Origin: an uncultured Clostridia bacterium
GTDB lineage: Bacteria; Bacillota; Clostridia; Christensenellales; UBA1242
DNA length: 8,422 bases
Reading direction: 5' to 3'
Assembly (NCBI GenBank): GCA_946610635.1
Contig: CAMOCI010000024.1
Span: 1-8,422, forward strand
The notes below the pieces were generated by a model. It was not told the origin of the DNA. It did not search any database and was given only the letters and a program-made list of their open reading frames with translations. Numbering within the stretch: position 1 is the stretch's first letter; each line of letters begins with the position of its first letter. A program made the translations under genes and the position numbers. Shown here piece after piece: positions 1 to 5,809 of the stretch.

Positions 1-597
1 ATTATGAGTAACCATGATAATTAATTTATCAGCAGAAATCTCTTTTAAAATCTCCATAATTTGCTTACTTGTTTTTGTATCAAGTGCACCAGTTGGCTCA
101 TCTGCAAGAATTATTGATGGATTGTTTACAATAGCTCTTGCAATTGCTACCCTTTGCATTTGTCCACCAGAGAGTTGATTTGGCATTTTTTTGATTTGGT
201 CTGTTAAACCAACTTTTGAAAGCGCATTTATCGCTCTTTCTCTTCTCTCTTTTTTACTAATTCCTGTGAGTGATAATGCTATTTCAACATTTTCTAAAAC
301 TGACAAATGTTGAATTAGGTTGTAACTTTGAAAAACAAAGCCTATTTTATGATTTCTGTATGTGTCCCAATCTCTATCACTAAAATTTTTTGTACTTTTA
401 CCATCTATAACCAAATCACCACTTGTGTATTTATCTAGCCCACCAATAATATTAAGAAGTGTTGTTTTACCACAACCGGAAGGACCTAATATGCTAATAA
501 ATTCACTATCTCTAAAATTAAGGCTAATGCCTTTAAGTGCATCAACCTTTGTTTCTCCCATATCATAAATTTTAACTAAATTTTTAAGTTCTAGCAT
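1..597 (-). CDS. ABC transporter ATP-binding protein, LolD/MacB/BceA type (C-terminus beyond window)
   Basis: Cytoplasmic ATPase that powers an ABC exporter or FtsX-like permease. The 199 visible residues hold a nearly complete nucleotide-binding domain: Walker [10 protein letters not shown] (38-46), Q-loop Q90 in FVFQSYNLI, signature LSGGQ (142-146), Walker B IILADE (162-167), D-loop GALD (170-173) and switch histidine H198 in VTHN. The spacing and the [15 protein letters not shown] segment are typical of the LolD/MacB/BceA branch, which works with permeases that move lipoproteins or peptides or sense antibiotics. The start is set by AGGAGG at 603-608, five bases before the ATG. The frame is open to the window edge, so the protein may be a separate ATPase or the front of a fused ATPase-permease. 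It lies 45 bases after the XRE regulator gene with no terminator between, so the two are probably cotranscribed. The substrate cannot be told from this part. Confidence 0.93.
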   Translation of the reverse strand, partial: MLELKNLVKIYDMGETKVDALKGISLNFRDSEFISILGPSGCGKTTLLNIIGGLDKYTSGDLVIDGKSTKNFSDRDWDTYRNHKIGFVFQSYNLIQHLSVLENVEIALSLTGISKKERRERAINALSKVGLTDQIKKMPNQLSGGQMQRVAIARAIVNNPSIILADEPTGALDTKTSKQIMEILKEISADKLIIMVTHN

Positions 598-642
598 AGT
601 TGCCTCCTATTGATGTATAATTTTAAAATTGATTATTTATAA

Positions 643-1224
643 TTACCTTTTCTTTTTTATGCCAGACCATAGCAATATTGCTACTTGACAAGGTACACCT
701 ATAAAGAATAATGGTATTAAGTTATATTGCAAAAACTGTAAATAAAAACATGCTAATAACGACCATATCAGTATAGAAATATAAATATAATTTGCCTTTG
801 GTTTACCCCACAAAGTATTAAATATTATTGAAAGCACCATAGATGCTGGTACCGCCCACACAAATACTTGCCATATAACAGAATTAGAGATTAAGTTAGC
901 ATAAACAAATATAACTGTCGCAAGTATCCATACTGCAGAAATTGCTAAAAGTGAAATAATAAGTTTATTTGTTGAACTATTCTTTGTAAAATTATCTAAC
1001 TTTTTTGATTGAAAATCTTTGCTAGTTATTTCATCCAAACTAACATTATATAATTTGCATAGTTCTACAAGGTTTTCTACACTAGGCACAACTTCACCAG
1101 TCTCCCACTTGCTTATTGTTTTATCACTATAATTTAGTTTTTCTGCAACTTCACTTTGTTTGTAGTTAAATTTTTTTCTTAAACAAAGTAAATTATTGCC
1201 TATTATTTTATTTAATTCTTCCAT
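643..1224 (-). CDS. XRE-family HTH regulator with four membrane helices
   Basis: Putative membrane-bound transcription regulator of 193 residues. Residues 7-63 are a classic XRE/Cro-cI helix-turn-helix (IGNNLLCLRKKFNYKQSEVA, then DKTISKWETGEVVPS and LVELCKLYNVSLDEI). After a linker, four hydrophobic segments at about 88-110, 114-134, 146-164 and 168-187 end in a basic tail (KKKR). I chose the ATG at 1224 because HTH homology begins there. An in-frame ATG at 1272 would add 16 residues unlike the family, and it lies upstream of the best promoter. No Shine-Dalgarno sequence precedes 1224, and the promoter suggests a leaderless message. The gene is followed by an ABC transporter ATPase. Pairing of a membrane HTH protein with an ABC exporter suggests sensing or control of envelope stress or peptide export, but that role is inferred. 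Confidence 0.88.
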   Translation of the reverse strand: MEELNKIIGNNLLCLRKKFNYKQSEVAEKLNYSDKTISKWETGEVVPSVENLVELCKLYNVSLDEITSKDFQSKKLDNFTKNSSTNKLIISLLAISAVWILATVIFVYANLISNSVIWQVFVWAVPASMVLSIIFNTLWGKPKANYIYISILIWSLLACFYLQFLQYNLIPLFFIGVPCQVAILLWSGIKKKR

Positions 1225-1231
1225 GCCATGT

Positions 1232-1260
1232 ATTATATAACTTTGTGTTATATAAAGCAA
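1232..1260 (-). promoter_or_regulatory. Sigma-A-type promoter of the XRE-ABC unit
   Basis: On the minus strand, a -35 box TTGCTT (1255-1260) and a perfect -10 TATAAT (1232-1237) are separated by 17 bases. The predicted start of transcription, about seven bases past the -10, is 1224-1225, at the ATG of the regulator. The message would then be leaderless or have a one-base leader, consistent with the missing ribosome site. This is seen directly in sequence; the activity is inferred. Confidence 0.7.
1233..1255. promoter_or_regulatory. Perfect inverted repeat in promoter, likely operator
   Basis: TTATATAAC and GTTATATAA form perfect 9-base arms around a 5-base spacer (1242-1246). The repeat spans nearly the whole -35/-10 region of the XRE promoter, so a dimer bound here would block RNA polymerase. 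The geometry fits a dimeric XRE repressor, and the adjacent regulator is the natural candidate (autorepression). The arms are mostly A and T, so chance is not excluded. Confidence 0.55.
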
Positions 1261-1284
1261 GTAAATTATCATACTTGTTTTTGC

Positions 1285-1315
1285 TAATTCTCTTATTGTG
1301 AGAGTTAGAGAATTA
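1285..1315. repeat. Second inverted repeat in the divergent intergenic region
   Basis: TAATTCTCT (1285-1293) and AGAGAATTA (1307-1315) are perfect 9-base arms with a 13-base spacer, which itself holds another AGAG. It lies between the divergent promoters, 25 bases upstream of the XRE -35 box. No T-run follows on either strand, so it is not a terminator. It could be a second binding site for a regulator of either direction; its sequence differs from the repeat at 1233-1255. Confidence 0.35.
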
Positions 1316-1381
1316 TTAAGAGATACATAAATTAAATTTTAGAATGTGATTTAAAAAAAATGCTTTTATTTTTACGACTCT

Positions 1382-1408
1382 TATACTATACTTTAAGTGT
1401 ACTAAGGA
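1382..1408 (+). promoter_or_regulatory. Possible promoter and ribosome site of the CrtO-like gene
   Basis: Two overlapping -10-like TATACT boxes (1382-1387 and 1387-1392) lie just upstream of the gene at 1416. A convincing -35 is absent; ATGCTT near 1360 is the nearest candidate. AAGGA at 1404-1408, seven bases before the ATG, is a moderate ribosome site that supports the start at 1416. Confidence 0.4.
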
Positions 1409-1415
1409 AAATAAG

Positions 1416-2021
1416 ATGAGAAAATATAACATAATTTATTGGTCTTTAATAGGATTTTGTATAATTTTAATTTTAAGTTTAAATATGATTTTTTGTCCTA
1501 CTGTATCTACACTACTTTGGTTTTTACTTGCATTTGGTGTTGTTGTGGTGGCAACATTTTTAATTGCTTTTTTGGCAAGTTTACTTCCAATAAAATTTTA
1601 TGATCCAGACAAAAAAATATTTCATGTTTTTAAATTTGAAAAAAAGTTATATGAAAAATTAGGCATAAAAAAATGGAAAGATAAAATACCAGAATTAGGC
1701 AAGCAACTTTCTGGCTTTGATAAACACACAATTGCTGAACCTGATAATCCAGAATATGTGCATAAGTTTTTGGTTGAAAACTGTAAAGGTGACTTTTTAC
1801 ACGCAATATCTATTGTTTACTCAATACTTTCACTTTTTATACTTTTATTTATTATGCCTTATCCTTTTATTCTTACAATGTGGTTACCTATTGCATTTGT
1901 TGCAATTTTTATACACAGTTTATCTTACATGATTTTAAGATATACAAGACCTAAACTTATGGTTTTACACAAAAGATTAACAAGAAATAAACAAGAGGAA
2001 AATATTTATGAAAACAAATAA
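1416..2021 (+). CDS. CrtO-like membrane acyltransferase (glycosyl-diaponeurosporenoate acyltransferase family)
   Basis: Integral membrane protein of 201 residues that I match, from remembered family patterns, to the CrtO family. The Staphylococcus aureus member transfers a fatty acyl group to the sugar of a glycosylated carotenoid, the last staphyloxanthin step. Matching features are the block FEKKLYEKLGIKKWKDKIPE (74-93), comparable to the CrtO Phe-Glu ... Arg-Lys-Trp-Lys segment; GDFLHAISI (125-133), where CrtO has E-L-I-H-W; and RYTRPKL (175-181), where CrtO has RYNRPRL. H129 is kept, while the family's following tryptophan is alanine. Hydrophobic segments lie at about 6-26, 31-57, 130-148 and 152-172. 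It overlaps the next gene, a glycosyltransferase-acyltransferase fusion, by 14 bases, so they are probably translated together. No carotenoid genes are visible, so the acceptor is likely another glycolipid. The family match is good; the substrate is unknown. Confidence 0.72.
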   Translation: MRKYNIIYWSLIGFCIILILSLNMIFCPTVSTLLWFLLAFGVVVVATFLIAFLASLLPIKFYDPDKKIFHVFKFEKKLYEKLGIKKWKDKIPELGKQLSGFDKHTIAEPDNPEYVHKFLVENCKGDFLHAISIVYSILSLFILLFIMPYPFILTMWLPIAFVAIFIHSLSYMILRYTRPKLMVLHKRLTRNKQEENIYENK

Positions 2022-3831
2022 GGAAATACCTATATTTTTTGCAGTTGACGATAACTATGCTCCATTTTTGGCAGTTGCTCTTCAATCAATAAAAGATAAC
2101 TCATCAAAAAACTATAACTATTCTGTTTTTATTTTAAATGCAGGGCTTAAAGAAGACATTAAGAAAAAACTTGCTGAAATGAACGATAATAATTATTCTA
2201 TAAGTTTTGTAAATGTACAATCAGAACTTATGAAAATAGATAGCAAGTTACACACAAGAGATTACTACACTAAGTCAACATATTATAGACTATTTATACA
2301 AAAACTTTTTCCACAATATGACAAAGCAATATATCTTGATAGCGATATTATTGTTACCGAAGATATTTCAAAACTTTTTAACATTGATTTGGGTACAAAT
2401 TTGGTTGCTGGTGCAGTTGAAGATGTTATGACAAATATTGATGTTTTTGGGCAATATGTTGAAGATTGTTTAGGCATAAATAGATACAAATTTTTTAACG
2501 CTGGCATTTTGGTTATTAATTTAAAACTTTTTAGAGATGAAAATATTGAAGAACAATTTGTAGCATTACTAACAAAATATAAGTTTACAGTAACACAGGA
2601 TGAAGATTATTTAAACGTTATTTGTAAAGATAGGGTTTATTATCTTGATGATGGTTGGAATAGATCTCCGATGAAAAATAAAAATTTTGATAATAAAAAC
2701 TTAAAAATTGTACATTACAAAATTAATTTTAAACCTTGGCATTATGATAATATAGAGTACGAAGACTTGTTTTGGAAATACGCAAAAGAAACTAATTTTT
2801 ATGAGTATATAAAGAATATAAAAGATAGTTATAGTGACGAACAAAAGAAAAAAGATGATATAAGTTATCAAAATCTTGAAAAACTTGCAAAAAGTGAGAT
2901 TGAAAGAGATGATACGTATTTTAAAATAATAAACAAAGGAAGAGTTGATAGTTTGTTGAAAGAAACAGAAATTGTCAAAGCAAAAGATAGAACTGATGTT
3001 TTGAAAAGAATTGAACTATTTGAAGAAAATGGTTGGTTTGATGTTGACGTTGAAAATGACCCACCATCAAAAGTTTTGATGCCAAACAAGGTTGACTATT
3101 TGCAAAAAAAACTTACCAGCAAAATTGCAAGAAAGATTGCCTACTCTACTGCTAGAAAATTTATGAACAGAATGTTAAAAGAAAAACAACTAATTATAAA
3201 AGACGTTATTGGCATTGAAAACTGGAAAAATTTAGATACGGGCGCAATTATTACATGTAACCACTTTAATGCAATGGATAGTTTTGCAATGCAATATGCT
3301 TATGACTTAACTGGATTTAAGAAAAGAAAAATGTATAAAGTTATAAGAGAAGGTAATTTTACATCTTTTGGTGGATTTTATGGCTTTTTGATGCGTCATT
3401 GCAACACTTTGCCACTTAGTTCTAATGCAGAAACTATGAAAAAGTTTATTAGTGCAGTTGATACTATTTTGAAAAAACGAGAGTTTATTTTGGTTTATCC
3501 AGAACAAAGTATGTGGTGGAATTACAAAAAACCAAAACCATTAAAAAAGGGTGCTTTTAACTTTGCTGTTAGAAATAACGTACCAGTTGTGCCAATATTT
3601 ATAACAATGCAAGATAGTGATATTATTGCAAAAGACGGCTTTCCTATCCAAGAATATACAATTCATATTTTTAAGCCAATTTATCCAAACAAAACCATTT
3701 CTGCAAGAGAAAATATTGAATTTATGATGCAAAAAAATTATGACCTTTGGAAAGAGTGTTATGAAAAAACTTATGGCATACCACTTGTTTATAAAAACAA
3801 ACAAGACACACAAAATAAAAAAAGCAAATAG
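2008..3831 (+). CDS. Fusion of family 8 glycosyltransferase and PlsC-type acyltransferase
   Basis: Two-domain protein of 607 residues. The N-terminal part (about 5-265) is a GT8 enzyme of the RfaJ/GspA kind: FFAVDDNYAPFLAVALQSI (10-28), DxD metal site D111-S-D113 in AIYLDSDIIVTEDI, FNAGILVINL (163-172), QDEDYLN (197-203) and HYKINFKPW (236-244). This predicts transfer of glucose or galactose from UDP-sugar. The C-terminal part (about 325-600) is a lysophospholipid/1-acylglycerol-phosphate acyltransferase: HX4D as H419-FNAM-D424, FYGFLMRHCNTLPLS (457-471), YPEQSMWW (497-504) in the usual PEG region, and VPVVPIFIT (525-533). A charged linker (about 270-325) joins them. Both sets of key residues are intact, so both halves should be active. 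No membrane helix is evident; acyltransfer implies peripheral membrane work. The start at 2008 has AGAGGA (1994-1999) eight bases upstream and overlaps the CrtO-like gene. The likely joint product is an acylated glycolipid, but the acceptor is unknown. Confidence 0.93.
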   Translation: MKTNKEIPIFFAVDDNYAPFLAVALQSIKDNSSKNYNYSVFILNAGLKEDIKKKLAEMNDNNYSISFVNVQSELMKIDSKLHTRDYYTKSTYYRLFIQKLFPQYDKAIYLDSDIIVTEDISKLFNIDLGTNLVAGAVEDVMTNIDVFGQYVEDCLGINRYKFFNAGILVINLKLFRDENIEEQFVALLTKYKFTVTQDEDYLNVICKDRVYYLDDGWNRSPMKNKNFDNKNLKIVHYKINFKPWHYDNIEYEDLFWKYAKETNFYEYIKNIKDSYSDEQKKKDDISYQNLEKLAKSEIERDDTYFKIINKGRVDSLLKETEIVKAKDRTDVLKRIELFEENGWFDVDVENDPPSKVLMPNKVDYLQKKLTSKIARKIAYSTARKFMNRMLKEKQLIIKDVIGIENWKNLDTGAIITCNHFNAMDSFAMQYAYDLTGFKKRKMYKVIREGNFTSFGGFYGFLMRHCNTLPLSSNAETMKKFISAVDTILKKREFILVYPEQSMWWNYKKPKPLKKGAFNFAVRNNVPVVPIFITMQDSDIIAKDGFPIQEYTIHIFKPIYPNKTISARENIEFMMQKNYDLWKECYEKTYGIPLVYKNKQDTQNKKSK

Positions 3832-3852
3832 AAAATTTCTATTTGTTTTTTT
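3825..3852 (+). terminator. Intrinsic terminator overlapping a stop codon, possibly bidirectional
   Basis: CAAATAGAAA and TTTCTATTTG (3825-3845) form a perfect 10-base palindrome around one central A, with seven T after it (3846-3852). The TAG stop of the fusion gene (3829-3831) lies inside the left arm. In the other direction the stem is followed by seven T (3817-3823 on the plus strand as A), so it could also stop transcripts from whiA, which ends 123 bases away and has no other clear hairpin. The stem is AT-rich and therefore modest in stability. Confidence 0.7.
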
Positions 3853-3967
3853 GTTTATTGATTTACATTATCTAATTTTTAAAATTTAATTTTTATTCTT
3901 TAAATTATATAAAAATTTAGTGTAATAGTTAAATAAAATATAAAAAATTGTATATTTAAGATATTTT

Positions 3968-4951
3968 TTATAAATTTTCTGCGATTTTTTCTAGTTTTTT
4001 AAATCTATGATACAAACCACTTTTTGAAATTTTATCAGTTGAAAGTTTAACAAGATTATCTAAACTCTCTTCTGGATTTGCAAGTCGCAATAATGCAACT
4101 TCCTTTAAACTACCATCAAGTGATTCTAACCCTATTGTATCACTTATTTTTTGTATTATTTGCATTTGTTTTATGCTTGCATCAACTGTTTTGGTTAAGT
4201 TTGCATTTATACAATTATTTTGACGATTAACATTATTTCTTACACTTCTAATTATACTTTCATTTTGAAGTGATAGCATACCATTTTTTGCACCAACCAA
4301 AGCAAACAAATCGCAAATCATATCTACACCTTTAACATATACAACAAACTGACCTTTCCTTTCTGTCATTTTGCTAATAATATCAAAGTCTGCAAGCAAA
4401 ACACAAAAATCTCTTGCAAAAATTTCACTTGCAAAAACAAACTCTGCATGATAACCACTATGATTTTTAACTATAATTTTGTTACTATCACTGTTATCTC
4501 TATTTTTAAAATTTATATTGCAAGAAAATGAGCCGACAAAAACACCACGCAAAAAAGCAAGTTCTTTGCTCTCTTCCGCAATCATATATTCGCTAATGCC
4601 GTTATTAAAAGTCATGCATTTATCTTCATCTAATTGTATAATTTCGGTATCAAGCAATACACTTTTAGTTATATTTACCGGCAAAGTAATTTCATACCTA
4701 GTATTTTTTGAAAAAGCAGATTTTGCCAAATTTTGTGTTATGTCAACTCCATACAAGTTTTGTATTGTTTTTTTAACAAGTTCAGCAACCTCATTAAGTT
4801 CTGTATAAATTATAACTTTTTGGGCTGTACCATTTTTTGAAATTTCGCCTGATGTTTTTATTATTGCAGAGAGTTCACTTAAACTTTCATCATCACCATT
4901 TGGCAAAATGTTTGCTACTTCTTTTTTTAAATTATGACTAAAGCTTTCCAT
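3968..4951 (-). CDS. whiA: DNA-binding protein WhiA
   Basis: WhiA is a conserved Gram-positive protein with a degenerate homing-endonuclease (LAGLIDADG-type) fold followed by a helix-turn-helix. It regulates sporulation genes in Streptomyces and influences cell division and nucleoid organisation in Bacillus. The 327 residues include AFLRGVFVGSFSCNI (132-146), FASEIFARDFCVLLADFDI (173-191), ERKGQFVVYVKGVD (197-210), the hallmark SVRNNVNRQNNCINANLTKT (236-255), GLESLDGSLKEVALLRLANP (274-293) and SKSGLYHRFKKL (309-320). The N-terminal part (1-125) is more diverged, and an extra, polar stretch of roughly 15-20 residues (147-165) follows FVGSFSCNI, where relatives have a short turn. No catalytic endonuclease activity is expected. 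AGGTGA at 4955-4960 precedes the ATG by only three bases. It is the last gene after murB and the PHP gene, 93 bases after the latter; rapZ and yvcK, usually just before whiA, are not here. Confidence 0.95.
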   Translation of the reverse strand: MESFSHNLKKEVANILPNGDDESLSELSAIIKTSGEISKNGTAQKVIIYTELNEVAELVKKTIQNLYGVDITQNLAKSAFSKNTRYEITLPVNITKSVLLDTEIIQLDEDKCMTFNNGISEYMIAEESKELAFLRGVFVGSFSCNINFKNRDNSDSNKIIVKNHSGYHAEFVFASEIFARDFCVLLADFDIISKMTERKGQFVVYVKGVDMICDLFALVGAKNGMLSLQNESIIRSVRNNVNRQNNCINANLTKTVDASIKQMQIIQKISDTIGLESLDGSLKEVALLRLANPEESLDNLVKLSTDKISKSGLYHRFKKLEKIAENL

Positions 4952-4962
4952 ATATCACCTAG

Positions 4963-4982
4963 AAAAATTTAATTAAATTTTT
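4963..4982. repeat. 20-base perfect palindrome just upstream of the whiA ribosome site
   Basis: AAAAATTTAATTAAATTTTT is a perfect palindrome two bases upstream of the AGGTGA site of whiA. It could be an operator or fold in RNA near the ribosome site. It contains only A and T in a very AT-rich spacer, so it may be chance or DNA-bending sequence. Confidence 0.3.
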
Positions 4983-5044
4983 AAAATTTTATAAAATATT
5001 ATTTAAATTTATATTTTTTACGCTTTTTACTGCTTATTTTTTTG

Positions 5045-5809
5045 TTAATTTTGCTTATAAACAAACTTTGGTAGTTTGTTTAAGTTTGCAACAAGTTTTT
5101 GTGGTATTTCATTTTTAACAACAAAGTTTATACCTTTATTGCACTCACCAACATTTGTGCAGATATGAGCATCACTATCTAAAATAAACTGAGTTTCAAT
5201 TTCTATCATTTGCTTTGCTTCTTGTTGTGTAAAACACAATCGTCTTGCATTAAGTTCAATAAAAGTTCCATGTTTTTTACACTCTTTTGCAACTTTTAAA
5301 ACGTCAACTTTCATTTTGCTGCCCAAATGACTAATTATATTAATTCTATTTTTTTGCAATGCCTTAATATATGCATTGGTGTTTGCATCAATAATATCTT
5401 GAGTGTATTTATTATGTTTGTATGCCCTTGAATTTTTTTTAAAAAAATTAAAATATTCTTTTAAGTTTTTAGGTTTACCAAAGGTGTGATAGCCCATAAT
5501 TACATAGTCAAACCATGTTTGTTCTTCTGGCGTTAAATCTATGTCACCATCACTAGAAATTAAGTTTGCTTCTATTCCTAAATATATTTTTATTGGATAT
5601 ATATTTTGCAACCTTTCAATTTCTGCACGCATTTTTTTAATATTTTTTCGCCTAACACCAAAAAACACATGATTAAAACCATGTTCCGTTATTCCAATAT
5701 CTTTTAAACCTTTTTGTACTGCAATTTGTACATTTTGTTCTATTGTACTTTTGCCATGATGATTTCTACTATAAATTGTGTGGGTATGATAATCACCAAA
5801 AATAAGCAT
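5045..5809 (-). CDS. PHP-domain metal-dependent phosphoesterase
   Basis: Cytoplasmic enzyme of 254 residues with a full PHP (polymerase and histidinol phosphatase) fold. Metal-ligand motifs are seen in order: DYHTHTIYS (6-14, H8 and H10), a further H17/H18 pair, GITEHG (39-44, H43), GIEANL (78-83, E80), MGYHTFGK (105-112, H108), IISHLG (158-163, H161), FIELNAR (183-189) and LDSDAH (210-215, D213 and H215). This set predicts hydrolysis of a phosphate ester with two or three bound metal ions, as in the YcdX/histidinol-phosphatase-like branch; the substrate is unknown, and no histidine genes are nearby. Its ATG follows directly after the murB TGA (TGAATG), with GGAGG (5815-5819) inside the end of murB, so translation is coupled. 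PHP proteins are common between murB and rapZ in Clostridia. A strong hairpin lies in its last codons. Confidence 0.9.
   Translation of the reverse strand: MLIFGDYHTHTIYSRNHHGKSTIEQNVQIAVQKGLKDIGITEHGFNHVFFGVRRKNIKKMRAEIERLQNIYPIKIYLGIEANLISSDGDIDLTPEEQTWFDYVIMGYHTFGKPKNLKEYFNFFKKNSRAYKHNKYTQDIIDANTNAYIKALQKNRINIISHLGSKMKVDVLKVAKECKKHGTFIELNARRLCFTQQEAKQMIEIETQFILDSDAHICTNVGECNKGINFVVKNEIPQKLVANLNKLPKFVYKQN
5058..5082 (-). repeat. Strong hairpin in the last codons of the PHP gene
   Basis: TAAACAAACT and AGTTTGTTTA are perfect 10-base arms with a 5-base loop. On the coding (minus) strand the hairpin ends about ten bases before the PHP stop codon and about 105 bases before whiA. No T-run follows it, so it is not a standard terminator. 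It may stabilise the 3' end of the murB-PHP message or act as a processing point before whiA. Confidence 0.5.

Noticed and set aside
643..1272. Longer XRE protein starting at the ATG at 1272
   Set aside because: The extra 16 residues lie upstream of family homology and would require a promoter further upstream. The best promoter points to 1224.
3541..3813. Open frames opposite the fusion gene and inside other genes (for example 2283-2507, 2868-3089, 4479-4808, 7233-7460)
   Set aside because: They lie wholly within well-supported genes in other frames, show no recognisable family and have no ribosome site. They are shadow frames.
1416..3831. A staphyloxanthin-like carotenoid cluster
   Set aside because: Only a CrtO-like protein is present. 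There is no CrtM/CrtN/CrtP-like gene in the window, and the glycosyltransferase is GT8, whereas CrtQ is GT2-like.
3968..4951. Homing endonuclease or mobile intron
   Set aside because: The LAGLIDADG-like fold belongs to WhiA, which is not a nuclease. The C-terminal WhiA hallmark is clear and no intron or intein boundary is seen.
5058..5082. Intrinsic terminator between the PHP gene and whiA
   Set aside because: The stem is strong, but on the minus strand it is followed by an A-rich rather than a T-rich stretch, so standard termination is unlikely.
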